Positions 16,884-23,863 of a DNA stretch of 30,403 bases are shown here, one piece after another. The DNA is from Intestinibacillus sp964580155. Lineage in GTDB: Bacteria > Bacillota > Clostridia > Oscillospirales > Butyricicoccaceae. Numbering within the stretch: position 1 is the stretch's first letter; the number at the start of each line of letters is the position of its first letter. A model generated the notes under the pieces. It was not told the DNA's origin, did no database searches, and saw only the letters and a program-made list of their open reading frames with translations. The DNA is taken from the NCBI GenBank assembly GCA_964580155.1, contig CAZOJP010000026.1, positions 1 to 30,403 on the forward strand, written 5' to 3'. The position numbers and the translations under genes are program-made.

Positions 16884-17236
16884 AAATCGTAATACCGTTA
16901 GAGGAAAACAAGGAGCAGGTTTGCGCGTCCTTTGGCCGTGCGCCGTATTTTTTAGTCCAGGACACCCAGACAGGCACGGGCGAGGTCCGCGCCAATCCGG
17001 CGGCGCAGGCAGCGGAGGGCGCAGGACTCAAGGCGGCGCAGTTCGTTGTGGACGCGGGCGCGCAGGCGCTGATTACTCCGCGCTGCGGTCAAAATGCGGG
17101 CGAGGTGTGCAAGGCGGCGGACATCCGGATTTTCAAGGCGCAGGACGGCAGCGCGCAGGACAATCTGGCGGCGCTGGAACAGGGCAAGCTCGGCGAGCTG
17201 ACAAGCTTTCACGCGGGCTTTCACGGCAAGAGATGA
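16880..17236 (+). CDS. NifX/NifB-type iron-molybdenum cofactor-binding protein
   Basis: This 118-residue protein is a single domain of the dinitrogenase FeMo-cofactor family (Nitro_FeMo-Co). It shows IVIPLEENKEQVCASFGRAPYFLVQD at the start and a glycine-rich middle. No nitrogenase genes are nearby. Stand-alone members bind Mo/Fe or Mo/Cu clusters, the best known being the orange protein of Desulfovibrio. The ATG at 16880 follows AGGAGG and overlaps the DUF134 stop. Longer in-frame starts lie inside DUF134 and lack homology. The MinD ATPase starts on this gene's stop (ATGA), so the pair is translationally coupled. The cargo cluster cannot be told from sequence. Confidence 0.88.
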   Translation: MKIVIPLEENKEQVCASFGRAPYFLVQDTQTGTGEVRANPAAQAAEGAGLKAAQFVVDAGAQALITPRCGQNAGEVCKAADIRIFKAQDGSAQDNLAALEQGKLGELTSFHAGFHGKR

Positions 17237-18066
17237 CGGTCGCGGTGCTCAGCGGCAAGGGCGGAACGGGCAAGACCTTTGTCTCCGTCAATCTTGCCGC
17301 GGCCGCCCAAAACGCGGCCTATCTGGACTGCGACGTGGAGGAGCCCAACGGGCGGCTGTTCTGGAAGCCCGACCGCGTCGCCGCCGCGCCCGTCGAGGTG
17401 CCGCTGCCGGTATTTTCGTCTGAAAAGTGCATCGGCTGCCGCAAATGTGTGGATTTCTGCCGTTTTAATGCGCTGGTATTTGTGAAGAATAAGCCGCTCG
17501 TGTTTCCGGAGGTCTGCCACTCCTGCGGCGGCTGCATGCTGGTTTGTCCCACGCAGGCGGTCACCGAGGTGCCGCGTCCGGTCGGCACCGTGGAGCAGGG
17601 GCAGTCGGACGGCATCCGCGTTGTGACCGGAATTTTGAATACCGGCGAGGTCGCCGCGGTGCCCGTCATCCAGGCGGTGCTGCAAAGGGGGGAGGACGAT
17701 CTCACCGTGATCGATTGCCCGCCCGGCAGCGGCTGCGCGGTGATGGAAAGCGTGTCCGCGGCGGATTACTGCCTGCTCGTCGCCGAGCCCACGGCCTTCG
17801 GCTTTCACAATTTCAAAATGGTGCACAAGCTGGTGCGCCTGCTGAACAAGCGCTGCGGCGTTGTAATCAGCAAGGAAAGCGCGCCCTATCCGCCGCTCGA
17901 GCAGTTTTGCGCGCAAACGAACACGCCGATTTTGCTGCGCATTCCGTATAGCGCCGCGCTCGCCGCGCGCATTGCGGCAGGTGAGGTCGCCGTGCGGCAG
18001 GACGAAGCGCTCGCCGCGCGCTTTCGCGGTCTGCTGGACAAGGTGCGAGAGGAGGCCGCCCGATGA
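17233..18066 (+). CDS. MinD/Mrp-type ATPase with inserted 2x[4Fe-4S] ferredoxin domain (first copy)
   Basis: This 277-residue P-loop ATPase has the deviant Walker A SGKGGTGKT at 7-15 and DCDVEEPN at 32-39. A ferredoxin domain is inserted with C66, C69, C72, C76 and C95, C98, C101, C105. The switch/Walker B segment VIDCPPGSG comes after it. The family is related to the Mrp/NBP35 Fe-S carriers and to the two MinD-like proteins of the Desulfovibrio ORP complex. The likely role is ATP-dependent assembly or handling of a metal cluster with the NifX-like partner, which is inferred. It overlaps both neighbours by ATGA. It and the next gene are diverged paralogues and may form a heterodimer. In-frame codons upstream run through the NifX-like gene in another frame and are not coding. 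Confidence 0.93.
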   Translation: MTVAVLSGKGGTGKTFVSVNLAAAAQNAAYLDCDVEEPNGRLFWKPDRVAAAPVEVPLPVFSSEKCIGCRKCVDFCRFNALVFVKNKPLVFPEVCHSCGGCMLVCPTQAVTEVPRPVGTVEQGQSDGIRVVTGILNTGEVAAVPVIQAVLQRGEDDLTVIDCPPGSGCAVMESVSAADYCLLVAEPTAFGFHNFKMVHKLVRLLNKRCGVVISKESAPYPPLEQFCAQTNTPILLRIPYSAALAARIAAGEVAVRQDEALAARFRGLLDKVREEAAR

Positions 18067-18935
18067 AAAAGCTGTTGATTTTGAGCGGCAAGGGCGGCAC
18101 CGGCAAGACCACCGCCGCCGCCGCGTTCATCCATTTTTCCGGCGTGCGCGCCTTTGCCGATTGCGACGTGGACGCGCCCAACCTGCATCTGGTGGCGCGC
18201 GACTTGGGCGAGCCGGCGCGCTTTGACTTCCTCGGCACACAAAAGGCGGCAATCGATCCGGCGCTGTGCACCGGCTGCGACGCCTGCCGGAACGCGTGCC
18301 GGTTTGACGCCATCCGCGCGGAGAACGGACGCTGCGCGGTCAATGAATTTGCGTGCGAGGGCTGCGGCGTGTGCATGGCGGTCTGTCCGCAGGGCGCGGT
18401 CACGATGCAGGACGATGTGGCAGGCGAGGTGCGGCTGCATCGGAGCGCGCGCACCTTTGCCACGGCCGAGCTTCAAATGGGGCGCGGCAACACGGGCAAG
18501 CTCGTGTCCGAGGTGAAGCGCACGCTGACGGATGCGGCAAAGGACGAGCCCCTGGCCATCATTGACGGCGCGCCGGGCATCGGCTGTCCGGTCATCGCGT
18601 CCATGAGCGGCGTGGATCTCGTGCTGATTGTGGCCGAGCCCTCGGTTTCGGGCATCAGCGATTTGGAGCGCATTTTGAAAACGGCGGCGGTTTTTGAGAC
18701 AAAGCCGGTCGTTTGCGTCAATAAATGGGACACAAGTCCGGAAAAAACCGCCGCAATAGAGCGGTTCTGCGCGGAAAACGACATTCCGTTTGCAGGGCGC
18801 ATCCCCTATGACACCCAGGCATCTGCCGCGATTAATGCGGGAAAAAGCATCGCGGAGGTGGACTGTCCGGCGTCCCGCGCGCTGCGCGCGGTGTATGACC
18901 GGGTGACAGAGCTGATGGAAGGAGCGCGCGCATGA
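18063..18935 (+). CDS. MinD/Mrp-type ATPase with inserted 2x[4Fe-4S] ferredoxin domain (second copy)
   Basis: This 290-residue paralogue of the preceding ATPase has SGKGGTGKTT at 8-17 and DCDVDAPN at 33-40. Ferredoxin ligands are C69, C72, C75, C79 and C98, C101, C104, C108. The segment IIDGAPGIGCPV replaces the first copy's VIDCPPGSG. Both copies keep all eight cluster cysteines and the catalytic P-loop lysines, so neither is a degenerate partner. The tandem arrangement is conserved in many anaerobes and, next to NifX-like and MBL genes, points to cofactor assembly. The start ATG overlaps the previous stop by four bases and the stop overlaps the MBL gene in the same way. The precise substrate cluster is unknown. 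Confidence 0.93.
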   Translation: MKKLLILSGKGGTGKTTAAAAFIHFSGVRAFADCDVDAPNLHLVARDLGEPARFDFLGTQKAAIDPALCTGCDACRNACRFDAIRAENGRCAVNEFACEGCGVCMAVCPQGAVTMQDDVAGEVRLHRSARTFATAELQMGRGNTGKLVSEVKRTLTDAAKDEPLAIIDGAPGIGCPVIASMSGVDLVLIVAEPSVSGISDLERILKTAAVFETKPVVCVNKWDTSPEKTAAIERFCAENDIPFAGRIPYDTQASAAINAGKSIAEVDCPASRALRAVYDRVTELMEGARA

Positions 18936-19723
18936 TCGTTTGGGTGCTGATGGAAAATACCGCGTGCGACGCGCGGTTTCACGCGGAGCACGGGCTGAGC
19001 CTGTATCTGGAAACGTGCGGACGCAAAATCCTGTTTGACATGGGGCAAAGCGCCGCCTTTGCAGAAAATGCGCACAAGCTGGGCGTTCATCTGGACGCGG
19101 TGGACACCGCGGTGCTGTCCCACGGGCACTATGACCACGGCGGCGGCCTGCGCACCTTTTTGGAAATAAACGACCACGCGCCGGTCTATATCAGCCGCTA
19201 TGCCTTTGAAAAGCACGGCAATGCGGCGGGCAAGGAAATCGGGCTGGATCCGGCGCTTGCCGCCCATCCGCGGCTGATTTTCACCGGGGAGCGCTGCCAA
19301 ATCGGCGCGGGGCTGACGCTGTTTTCCTGCGCGGAGCGCGCGCCGCACGTCCCGGTGGATGCGGCAGGACTCACCGTGCAGGCGAACGGACAGACCGCGC
19401 CCGAGGATTTCCGGCACGAGCAGTATCTGCTGATTGAGGAAAACGCAAAGCGCATCCTTGTCAGCGGCTGCTCCCACAAGGGCGTGCGCAATCTCGTGGA
19501 GTGGTTTGAACCCGATGTGCTGATCGGCGGCTTCCACTTTATGAAAATCGATCCGGAGGGGCCGGAAAAGCACCGTCTGGACGAGGCGGCGCAGCATCTG
19601 CTGCGGCACAAAACCCAATATTACACCTGCCACTGCACGGGAAACGCGCAGTATGCCTATCTCAAGGAGCGCATGCACACGCAGCTGCACGCGCTGCACA
19701 GCGGACAGACCGTGCAGCTATAA
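18932..19723 (+). CDS. MBL-fold metallohydrolase
   Basis: This 263-residue protein has the metallo-beta-lactamase motif SHGHYDHGGG at ~68-77, preceded by KILFDMGQS. Later it has SGCSHKG and GGFHF, which complete the metal site. It resembles the subfamily annotated after the archaeal ribofuranosyl-aminobenzene-phosphate synthase. That subfamily often travels with NifX-like and MinD-ferredoxin genes in anaerobes, and the substrate here is unknown. The C-terminus YYTCHCTGNAQYAYLKERM contains extra Cys and His. It is the last gene of the ATGA-coupled set. 89 nt separate it from the second NifX-like gene, which has its own promoter. Confidence 0.88.
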   Translation: MIVWVLMENTACDARFHAEHGLSLYLETCGRKILFDMGQSAAFAENAHKLGVHLDAVDTAVLSHGHYDHGGGLRTFLEINDHAPVYISRYAFEKHGNAAGKEIGLDPALAAHPRLIFTGERCQIGAGLTLFSCAERAPHVPVDAAGLTVQANGQTAPEDFRHEQYLLIEENAKRILVSGCSHKGVRNLVEWFEPDVLIGGFHFMKIDPEGPEKHRLDEAAQHLLRHKTQYYTCHCTGNAQYAYLKERMHTQLHALHSGQTVQL

Positions 19724-19765
19724 ACGCAGCGGCGGCGCAAACAGAAAGTTTTGCCGCCGGTTGGC

Positions 19766-19795
19766 TTGACAATTCATACCCGATCATTCTACAAT
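19766..19795 (+). promoter_or_regulatory. Promoter of the second NifX-like gene
   Basis: TTGACA (19766-19771) and TACAAT (19790-19795) are 18 nt apart, and the ATG follows at 19813 behind AAAAGGAG. The start site would be near 19802, which leaves a very short leader. Confidence 0.7.
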
Positions 19796-19812
19796 AGAAA
19801 AGGAGAACAATC

Positions 19813-20181
19813 ATGAAAATTGCAGTAGCTTGCGCAGGGGATCAAATCTTCGGACATTTTGGACACTGCGAGAATTTTATGCTCTTTGACGCGGAAAACG
19901 GTGCGATCACCGCGGAGAACAGCGTGCCGAACCCCGGACATAAGCCGGGCTTTCTGCCGAATTATCTGGCGGATCTGGGCGTAAACGTCATCATTGCCGG
20001 CGGCATGGGCGGCGGCGCGGTGGAAATTTTCAACGAGCGCGGCATCGAGGTCGTGGTCGGCGCACAGGGCGCGGCACGCGTCGCGGCGGAGGCCTATCTG
20101 CGCGGTGCGCTCCAATCGACGGACGCGGTCTGCCACGATCATGCCTATGAGGCTTCGTGCGGCGAGCATCACGCGCATTAA
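19813..20181 (+). CDS. NifX/NifB-type cofactor-binding protein with His/Cys tail
   Basis: This 122-residue protein of the Nitro_FeMo-Co family has MKIAVACAGDQIFGHFGHCENFMLFD at the start and the glycine-rich GGMGGGAVEIFNERGIEVVVGA in the middle. The C-terminal tail CHDHAYEASCGEHHAH is rich in His and Cys and probably binds metal. It is closer to the orange-protein-like members than the copy at 16880 and has its own promoter, so it may be expressed separately from the ATPase operon. A clear AAAAGGAG Shine-Dalgarno sits before the ATG. No nitrogenase is present, so a role in nitrogen fixation is unlikely. Confidence 0.9.
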   Translation: MKIAVACAGDQIFGHFGHCENFMLFDAENGAITAENSVPNPGHKPGFLPNYLADLGVNVIIAGGMGGGAVEIFNERGIEVVVGAQGAARVAAEAYLRGALQSTDAVCHDHAYEASCGEHHAH

Positions 20182-20324
20182 GCGGAAAATTTTCGGCAGA
20201 AACGGGACGAATAAGGCGTTTTACGGGTAGCCGCCGACGCAGAGTTGCGCAGGGCGGCCTGCCTGTTGCATCATGCCCGCAGGGGCGCATAGAAGGACGC
20301 AATCATAAAAGGGAGGGCGAACCG

Positions 20325-20993
20325 ATGAAACAATTTGTTTGTACCGTTTGCGGCTTCATCTATGATGAGGCCAAGGGGACACGGGGAATTGCACCGGGCA
20401 CCCGGTGGGAGGAGCTGCCTGCAGACTGGAAGTGTCCGCTCTGCGGCGCACCCAAGTCCGATTTCCGCGAGGTCGGCGCGCCGGCTGCCGCGCCCAAGGC
20501 CGTGCCGATTCTGGAAGCGGACGACGATCTCCGCGAGCTGACCCCGATGGAAATGAGCGCGCTGTGCTCCAATCTGGCGCGCGGCTGCGAAAAGCAGTAC
20601 AAGGCGGAGGAAGCAGCGCTCTTTGCCGAGCTGGCGCAGTACTTTAAGGCGGCGTCCGCGCCGGCGGAGCAGCCCGACACGGAAAAGCTGCTCGCGCTCG
20701 TAAACCGCGATCTGGAGCAGAGCTTTCCTGCGGCGCATGCGGCCGCCGAGGCCGAGCCGCGCGACAGGGGTGCGCTGCGCGCCCTGACCTGGAGCGAAAA
20801 GGTCACCCGCATCCACAAATCGCTGCTGGAGCGCTGGCAGGCCGAGGGCGAGGCCATGCTGGCAAACACCGGCGTGTGGGTTTGCACCGCCTGCGGCTTC
20901 ATCTACATCGGCAGCGAGCCGCCCGCGCTTTGCCCGGTGTGCAAGGTGCCCAGCTGGAAATTTGAACAAGCCGAGGGGAGGGCACAGTCATGA
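20325..20993 (+). CDS. Rubredoxin - helical domain - rubredoxin-like protein (degenerate rubrerythrin-like)
   Basis: This 222-residue protein has a full rubredoxin at 1-50 (CTVCGFIYDEAKGT, CPLCGAP). A helical middle of about 130 residues follows. A short zinc-ribbon rubredoxin-like domain ends it (CTACGFIYIGSEPPALCPVCKVP). The order mirrors rubrerythrins, but the middle shows no ExxH ligand pairs, so a diiron site looks absent. It may serve as an electron carrier to the rubrerythrin encoded next, whose ATG overlaps its stop (ATGA). The ATG at 20325 follows GGGAGGG, and longer in-frame starts precede the rubredoxin without homology. I do not recognise a named function for the middle domain. 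Confidence 0.85.
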   Translation: MKQFVCTVCGFIYDEAKGTRGIAPGTRWEELPADWKCPLCGAPKSDFREVGAPAAAPKAVPILEADDDLRELTPMEMSALCSNLARGCEKQYKAEEAALFAELAQYFKAASAPAEQPDTEKLLALVNRDLEQSFPAAHAAAEAEPRDRGALRALTWSEKVTRIHKSLLERWQAEGEAMLANTGVWVCTACGFIYIGSEPPALCPVCKVPSWKFEQAEGRAQS

Positions 20994-22147
20994 GTGAAGT
21001 ATTTGCGGTTCGAAACCTTCGTCTTTGCACAAAGGACTGTCTGTGCCTGTACGTCTGCCCCACGGGCGCAACCGACACGGAAAACAGCATCATCGATGTG
21101 CAAAAGTGCATCGGCTGCGGCGTGTGCGCGGCTGCCTGTCCCTCGGGCGCCATCACCATGGTGCCCAAGGATATGCCGCCCCAGCAAAAGCACACGGAAA
21201 CGGTGACGGCAGCCTTGAACGCACTGCTGCGCTCCAAAACCGAGCAGGAACGCATCGCCGCGGGCCTCCCCGGCGCGCTTGCCGCCGCGCTCGAGCAGTC
21301 CGGCCGCATTCAGGCCGAGGATCTTGTCCGCGAGGCCGGCTATATGCTGCCGCAGAGCGCAAACGCGCATGCGCTCCTTCAAAATCTGGTCGAAAATCCG
21401 CCTTCGGCGGAGTTTCCAAAGGCCGCGGCGGAAAAGCTGCTGCGCCTATTACCCAATAACGAAACGGAAAAGGAGATCAAAACGATGAGAAAGTGGAAAT
21501 GTACGGTTTGCGGCTACATCTACGAAGGGGAGAGCCTGGCGGATGATTTCGTCTGCCCCCTGTGCAAGGCACCCGCTTCCAAGTTCGTGGAGGTGACGAC
21601 GCCGGACGGCAAGAACCCCTATGCAGGCACGAAGACCGAGAAAAACCTGCAGGAGGCCTTTGCCGGCGAAAGCCAGGCGCGCAATAAGTATACATATTTT
21701 GCGCATATCGCGCAGCGCGAGGGCTATGATCAGCTGGCGGAAATTTTCCTGAGCACGGCCCGCAACGAGCAGGAGCACGCGCGCCTGTGGTTCCAGGAGC
21801 TGGGTCATCTGGGCGATACGGCGAAAAACCTGCTGTCTGCCGCCGAGGGCGAAAACTACGAGTGGACGGATATGTACGTTCGCATGGCGAAGGATGCCGA
21901 GGAAGAGGGCTTCCACGACCTTGCCGCGCGCTTTCGCCGCGTAGCCGACATCGAAAAGACCCACGAGGAGCGCTATCGCAAGCTGCTGCAAAACGTGGAG
22001 ATGAAGCAGGTCTTCGAAAAGAGCGGCCAGACCATGTGGGAGTGTCGCGTGTGCGGCCACCTTGTGGTGGGCACCAAGGCTCCGGAGGTTTGCCCTGTTT
22101 GCGGCTACAGCCAGAGCTACTTCGAGGTTCGCAAGGAAAACTACTAA
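20990..22147 (+). CDS. Ferredoxin-rubrerythrin fusion protein
   Basis: This 385-residue fusion starts with a two-cluster ferredoxin (1-70). The first motif is atypical, CTKDCLCLYVCP (CX3CXCX3CP), and the second is canonical, CIGCGVCAAACP. A helical linker of about 95 residues follows. From residue 166 a complete rubrerythrin runs to the end: N-terminal rubredoxin (CTVCGYIYEG, CPLCKAP), a ferritin-like diiron domain (GESQARNKY, NEQEHAR, EEEGFHD, EKTHEERY) and a C-terminal rubredoxin-like ribbon (CRVCGH, CPVCGY). It should reduce H2O2 (NADH-peroxidase type) with electrons entering through ferredoxin or rubredoxin. An internal AAGGAG and ATG at residue 166 could yield free 220-residue rubrerythrin. 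A strong terminator follows. The ferredoxin and rubrerythrin are often separate genes, so the fusion deserves confirmation. Confidence 0.9.
   Translation: MSEVFAVRNLRLCTKDCLCLYVCPTGATDTENSIIDVQKCIGCGVCAAACPSGAITMVPKDMPPQQKHTETVTAALNALLRSKTEQERIAAGLPGALAAALEQSGRIQAEDLVREAGYMLPQSANAHALLQNLVENPPSAEFPKAAAEKLLRLLPNNETEKEIKTMRKWKCTVCGYIYEGESLADDFVCPLCKAPASKFVEVTTPDGKNPYAGTKTEKNLQEAFAGESQARNKYTYFAHIAQREGYDQLAEIFLSTARNEQEHARLWFQELGHLGDTAKNLLSAAEGENYEWTDMYVRMAKDAEEEGFHDLAARFRRVADIEKTHEERYRKLLQNVEMKQVFEKSGQTMWECRVCGHLVVGTKAPEVCPVCGYSQSYFEVRKENY
21470..21487 (+). promoter_or_regulatory. Internal Shine-Dalgarno and ATG at the ferredoxin-rubrerythrin junction
   Basis: AAGGAG (21470-21475) lies 9 nt before an in-frame ATG (21485-21487). 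That ATG starts MRKWKCTVCGYIYEG, the normal beginning of a two-rubredoxin rubrerythrin. Independent initiation here would give a 220-residue protein. Confidence 0.65.
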
Positions 22148-22158
22148 TACGGCACAAC

Positions 22159-22195
22159 AATCCGGGGCGGTGCACATGCGCCGTCCCGGATTTTT
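22159..22195 (+). terminator. Intrinsic terminator after the rubrerythrin gene
   Basis: A 15-bp stem (22159-22173 with 22178-22192, including G-T pairs) is followed by TTTTT. It closes the redox cluster before the LuxR-type gene. Confidence 0.88.
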
Positions 22196-22258
22196 CATAA
22201 ACGCAGGATACAGACGGTTTTCGTGCACAGGGTTGCAGGCCGCAGGGAGGGGATCGCA

Positions 22259-22573
22259 ATGACAATCGGAAAGTATCGGGCGCCACGCTTGCCGTGCAGC
22301 GCGCGGGGACGCGCGGTTCTCGTGTTTGCGCTGCTGTTCGCCTGGGTGCTCGCGTTTCCTTTTGAGGGGCAGATCCTCTATGCGCGCGCGCAGGATTACC
22401 GCATCGAGCCGCACGCGCTGGTGTTTGCCGCGGTTGCCGCCACCTTCTGCGGCCTGCTTTGCTGCGGCTTTTTCATCAAAAGCATGCGGGCGGCAAAGCG
22501 GCTGATGCTGGGCGCCCTTCCGTACTGCGCGCTTGCATCGGCGGTGTTTTTGTTTCCGCCCTCCGGCCTTTAG
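22259..22573 (+). pseudogene. N-terminal fragment (TM1-3) of a split MFS-LuxR regulator
   Basis: This 104-residue reading frame starts at ATG 22259 behind GGGAGGGG. It contains three hydrophobic helices (VLVFALLFAWVLAF, ALVFAAVAATFCGLLCCGFF, LMLGALPYCALASAVFLF). It ends at TAG 22571-22573, which is followed immediately and in the same frame by the ATG of the next reading frame. Together the two frames encode 12 membrane helices plus a LuxR DNA-binding domain, a known single-protein architecture. This is therefore most likely one gene interrupted by a nonsense codon. Alternatives are termination-reinitiation at TAGATG, giving two chains, or a sequencing error of one base. Confidence 0.7.
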
Positions 22574-23701
22574 ATGGGCGCGCTCGTTTCCGGCGCTTTT
22601 TTGTCCGGCTGCTGCGTGGCGGCATGGGGCTTTTATTTGCGCAGCGGCACCCCCAAAAACGAGCGCATCAAAACCGCGGCGGACGGGCTTATTTATTCCA
22701 ATTTGCTGATGATTTTGCTCAATATGGCGGCGGTTCATCTGTCGGCGCGCACCGGACTGCTGCTGTCGATACTCGTGCTTGCAGGCGCGTTTGTGTGCGC
22801 GCTCGGACTGGACGAAACCGCGGACACAGCCGAAGACGCACCGGCTGCGCCCGCGGGTGGCGCTGTCGGCATCACACGGCCGCTTGCGTTTTTGTATGTG
22901 TTCGTGCTCGTCCTCACGATGAACTCCGGCCTCATGTATGAGGTGCTGAATCCTGCATACGCGCATCTCACATGGCTGACAAGCTGGTACTGGGCGATGC
23001 CGTATATTGCCGCGCTGGTTGTCATGCGCAACCTGCCGCGCAGGACAAACCGCGCCTATCTGCTCTATGTGGGGATTGCGATGATCGGCTTTTCCTTCAT
23101 CGCGTTTGTCGGCATGGAGCGCACCGCGACCGGTTATCTCGTCGTCAACACGCTGATGCTGGGTGCTTGCGGCGTGTACGATCTGTTTTGGTGGAGCATC
23201 CTCGGTGAAATGCTGGATTTGCACAATAATCCCGCGAAAATCTTCGGAATCGGGCTGTCGGCAAACGTGCTGGGTGTGCTGCTGGGCGGACTCGTCGGCA
23301 GCGCGCTTTCTTCCGCAGGGGCGCAGGCGTTCAGCCCCGCGCTGCTCGCGCTTTCCGTGGTTTGCGTCACGCTGGTGCTTTTGCCGCCGCTGCACCGCCG
23401 CCTTTCCGCCCTGCTGCAGGACCATGCCTATCTCTCCGCGTTTGCCGCCCTGCCCGCGCAGGAGCAGACCGGACAGATTGCGCGCGCGGCGCGGTTTGGC
23501 AACCTGTCCGAGCGGGAGCGGCAGGTCACCTTTTTGCTGCTGCAGGGCAAGACCTACAAAACCATAGCGGCCGAGCTCGAGATCAGCGAAAATACGGTCA
23601 AGTATTATGTGAAAAACATTTATTCCAAATGCGGCATCCAAAGCCGCGCCGAGCTGATTCATATCAGTCTGCAACAAGGGGATATGCCTCCGCGCGCGTG
23701 A
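22574..23701 (+). CDS. MFS-like membrane LuxR-type regulator, C-terminal part
   Basis: This 375-residue part carries nine hydrophobic helices. It ends in a LuxR/GerE helix-turn-helix (~308-362: LSERERQVTFLLLQGKTYKTIAAELEISENTVKYYVKNIYSKCGI). With the three helices encoded just upstream this makes a 12-TM transporter-like sensor fused to a DNA-binding domain. Such proteins act as membrane-bound one-component regulators with mostly unknown ligands. There is no Shine-Dalgarno of its own right before ATG 22574. Translation would need reinitiation directly after the TAG, readthrough, or an uninterrupted original frame. Its targets are unknown, and the nearby redox cluster or the following secreted protein are candidates by position only. 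Confidence 0.8.
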   Translation: MGALVSGAFLSGCCVAAWGFYLRSGTPKNERIKTAADGLIYSNLLMILLNMAAVHLSARTGLLLSILVLAGAFVCALGLDETADTAEDAPAAPAGGAVGITRPLAFLYVFVLVLTMNSGLMYEVLNPAYAHLTWLTSWYWAMPYIAALVVMRNLPRRTNRAYLLYVGIAMIGFSFIAFVGMERTATGYLVVNTLMLGACGVYDLFWWSILGEMLDLHNNPAKIFGIGLSANVLGVLLGGLVGSALSSAGAQAFSPALLALSVVCVTLVLLPPLHRRLSALLQDHAYLSAFAALPAQEQTGQIARAARFGNLSERERQVTFLLLQGKTYKTIAAELEISENTVKYYVKNIYSKCGIQSRAELIHISLQQGDMPPRA

Positions 23702-23726
23702 ATTTCCGCGAAAACAGCCGTTTTGC

Positions 23727-23758
23727 GCCCCCTACCCGAAAAGGGTAGGGGGCATTTT
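23727..23758 (+). terminator. Intrinsic terminator after the LuxR-type gene
   Basis: An 11-bp GC-rich stem (23727-23737 with 23743-23753) with a GAAAA loop is followed by ATTTT. The rest of the spacer to 23863 holds an extended -10-like TGC-TAAAAT at 23802-23810, which may start the next transcript, but no convincing -35. Confidence 0.8.
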
Positions 23759-23863
23759 GCGCAAACTAGCCCTTTCGGGTGGTGTCCGCGCGCGCGCCCC
23801 GTGCTAAAATCAAATAAAGCCACACCGCGTTTTGCATCGCAGTATGAAAGGAAGTGCGCATTT

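Noticed and set aside
19724..19765. Weak hairpin after the MBL gene as a terminator
   Set aside because: The stem is only six solid base pairs plus a bulge and lacks a T run. A promoter follows, but termination here is not supported.
16880..20181. Nitrogen-fixation genes suggested by NifX-like proteins
   Set aside because: No nifHDK, nifE/N or nifB radical-SAM gene is present. Stand-alone Nitro_FeMo-Co proteins with MinD-ferredoxin ATPases fit an ORP-like locus better.
21449..23677. 742-codon minus-strand open frame opposite the rubrerythrin and LuxR-type genes
   Set aside because: It runs antisense to two genes with clear domains and the terminator between them, is Arg/His/Gln-rich, and has no homology I recognise.
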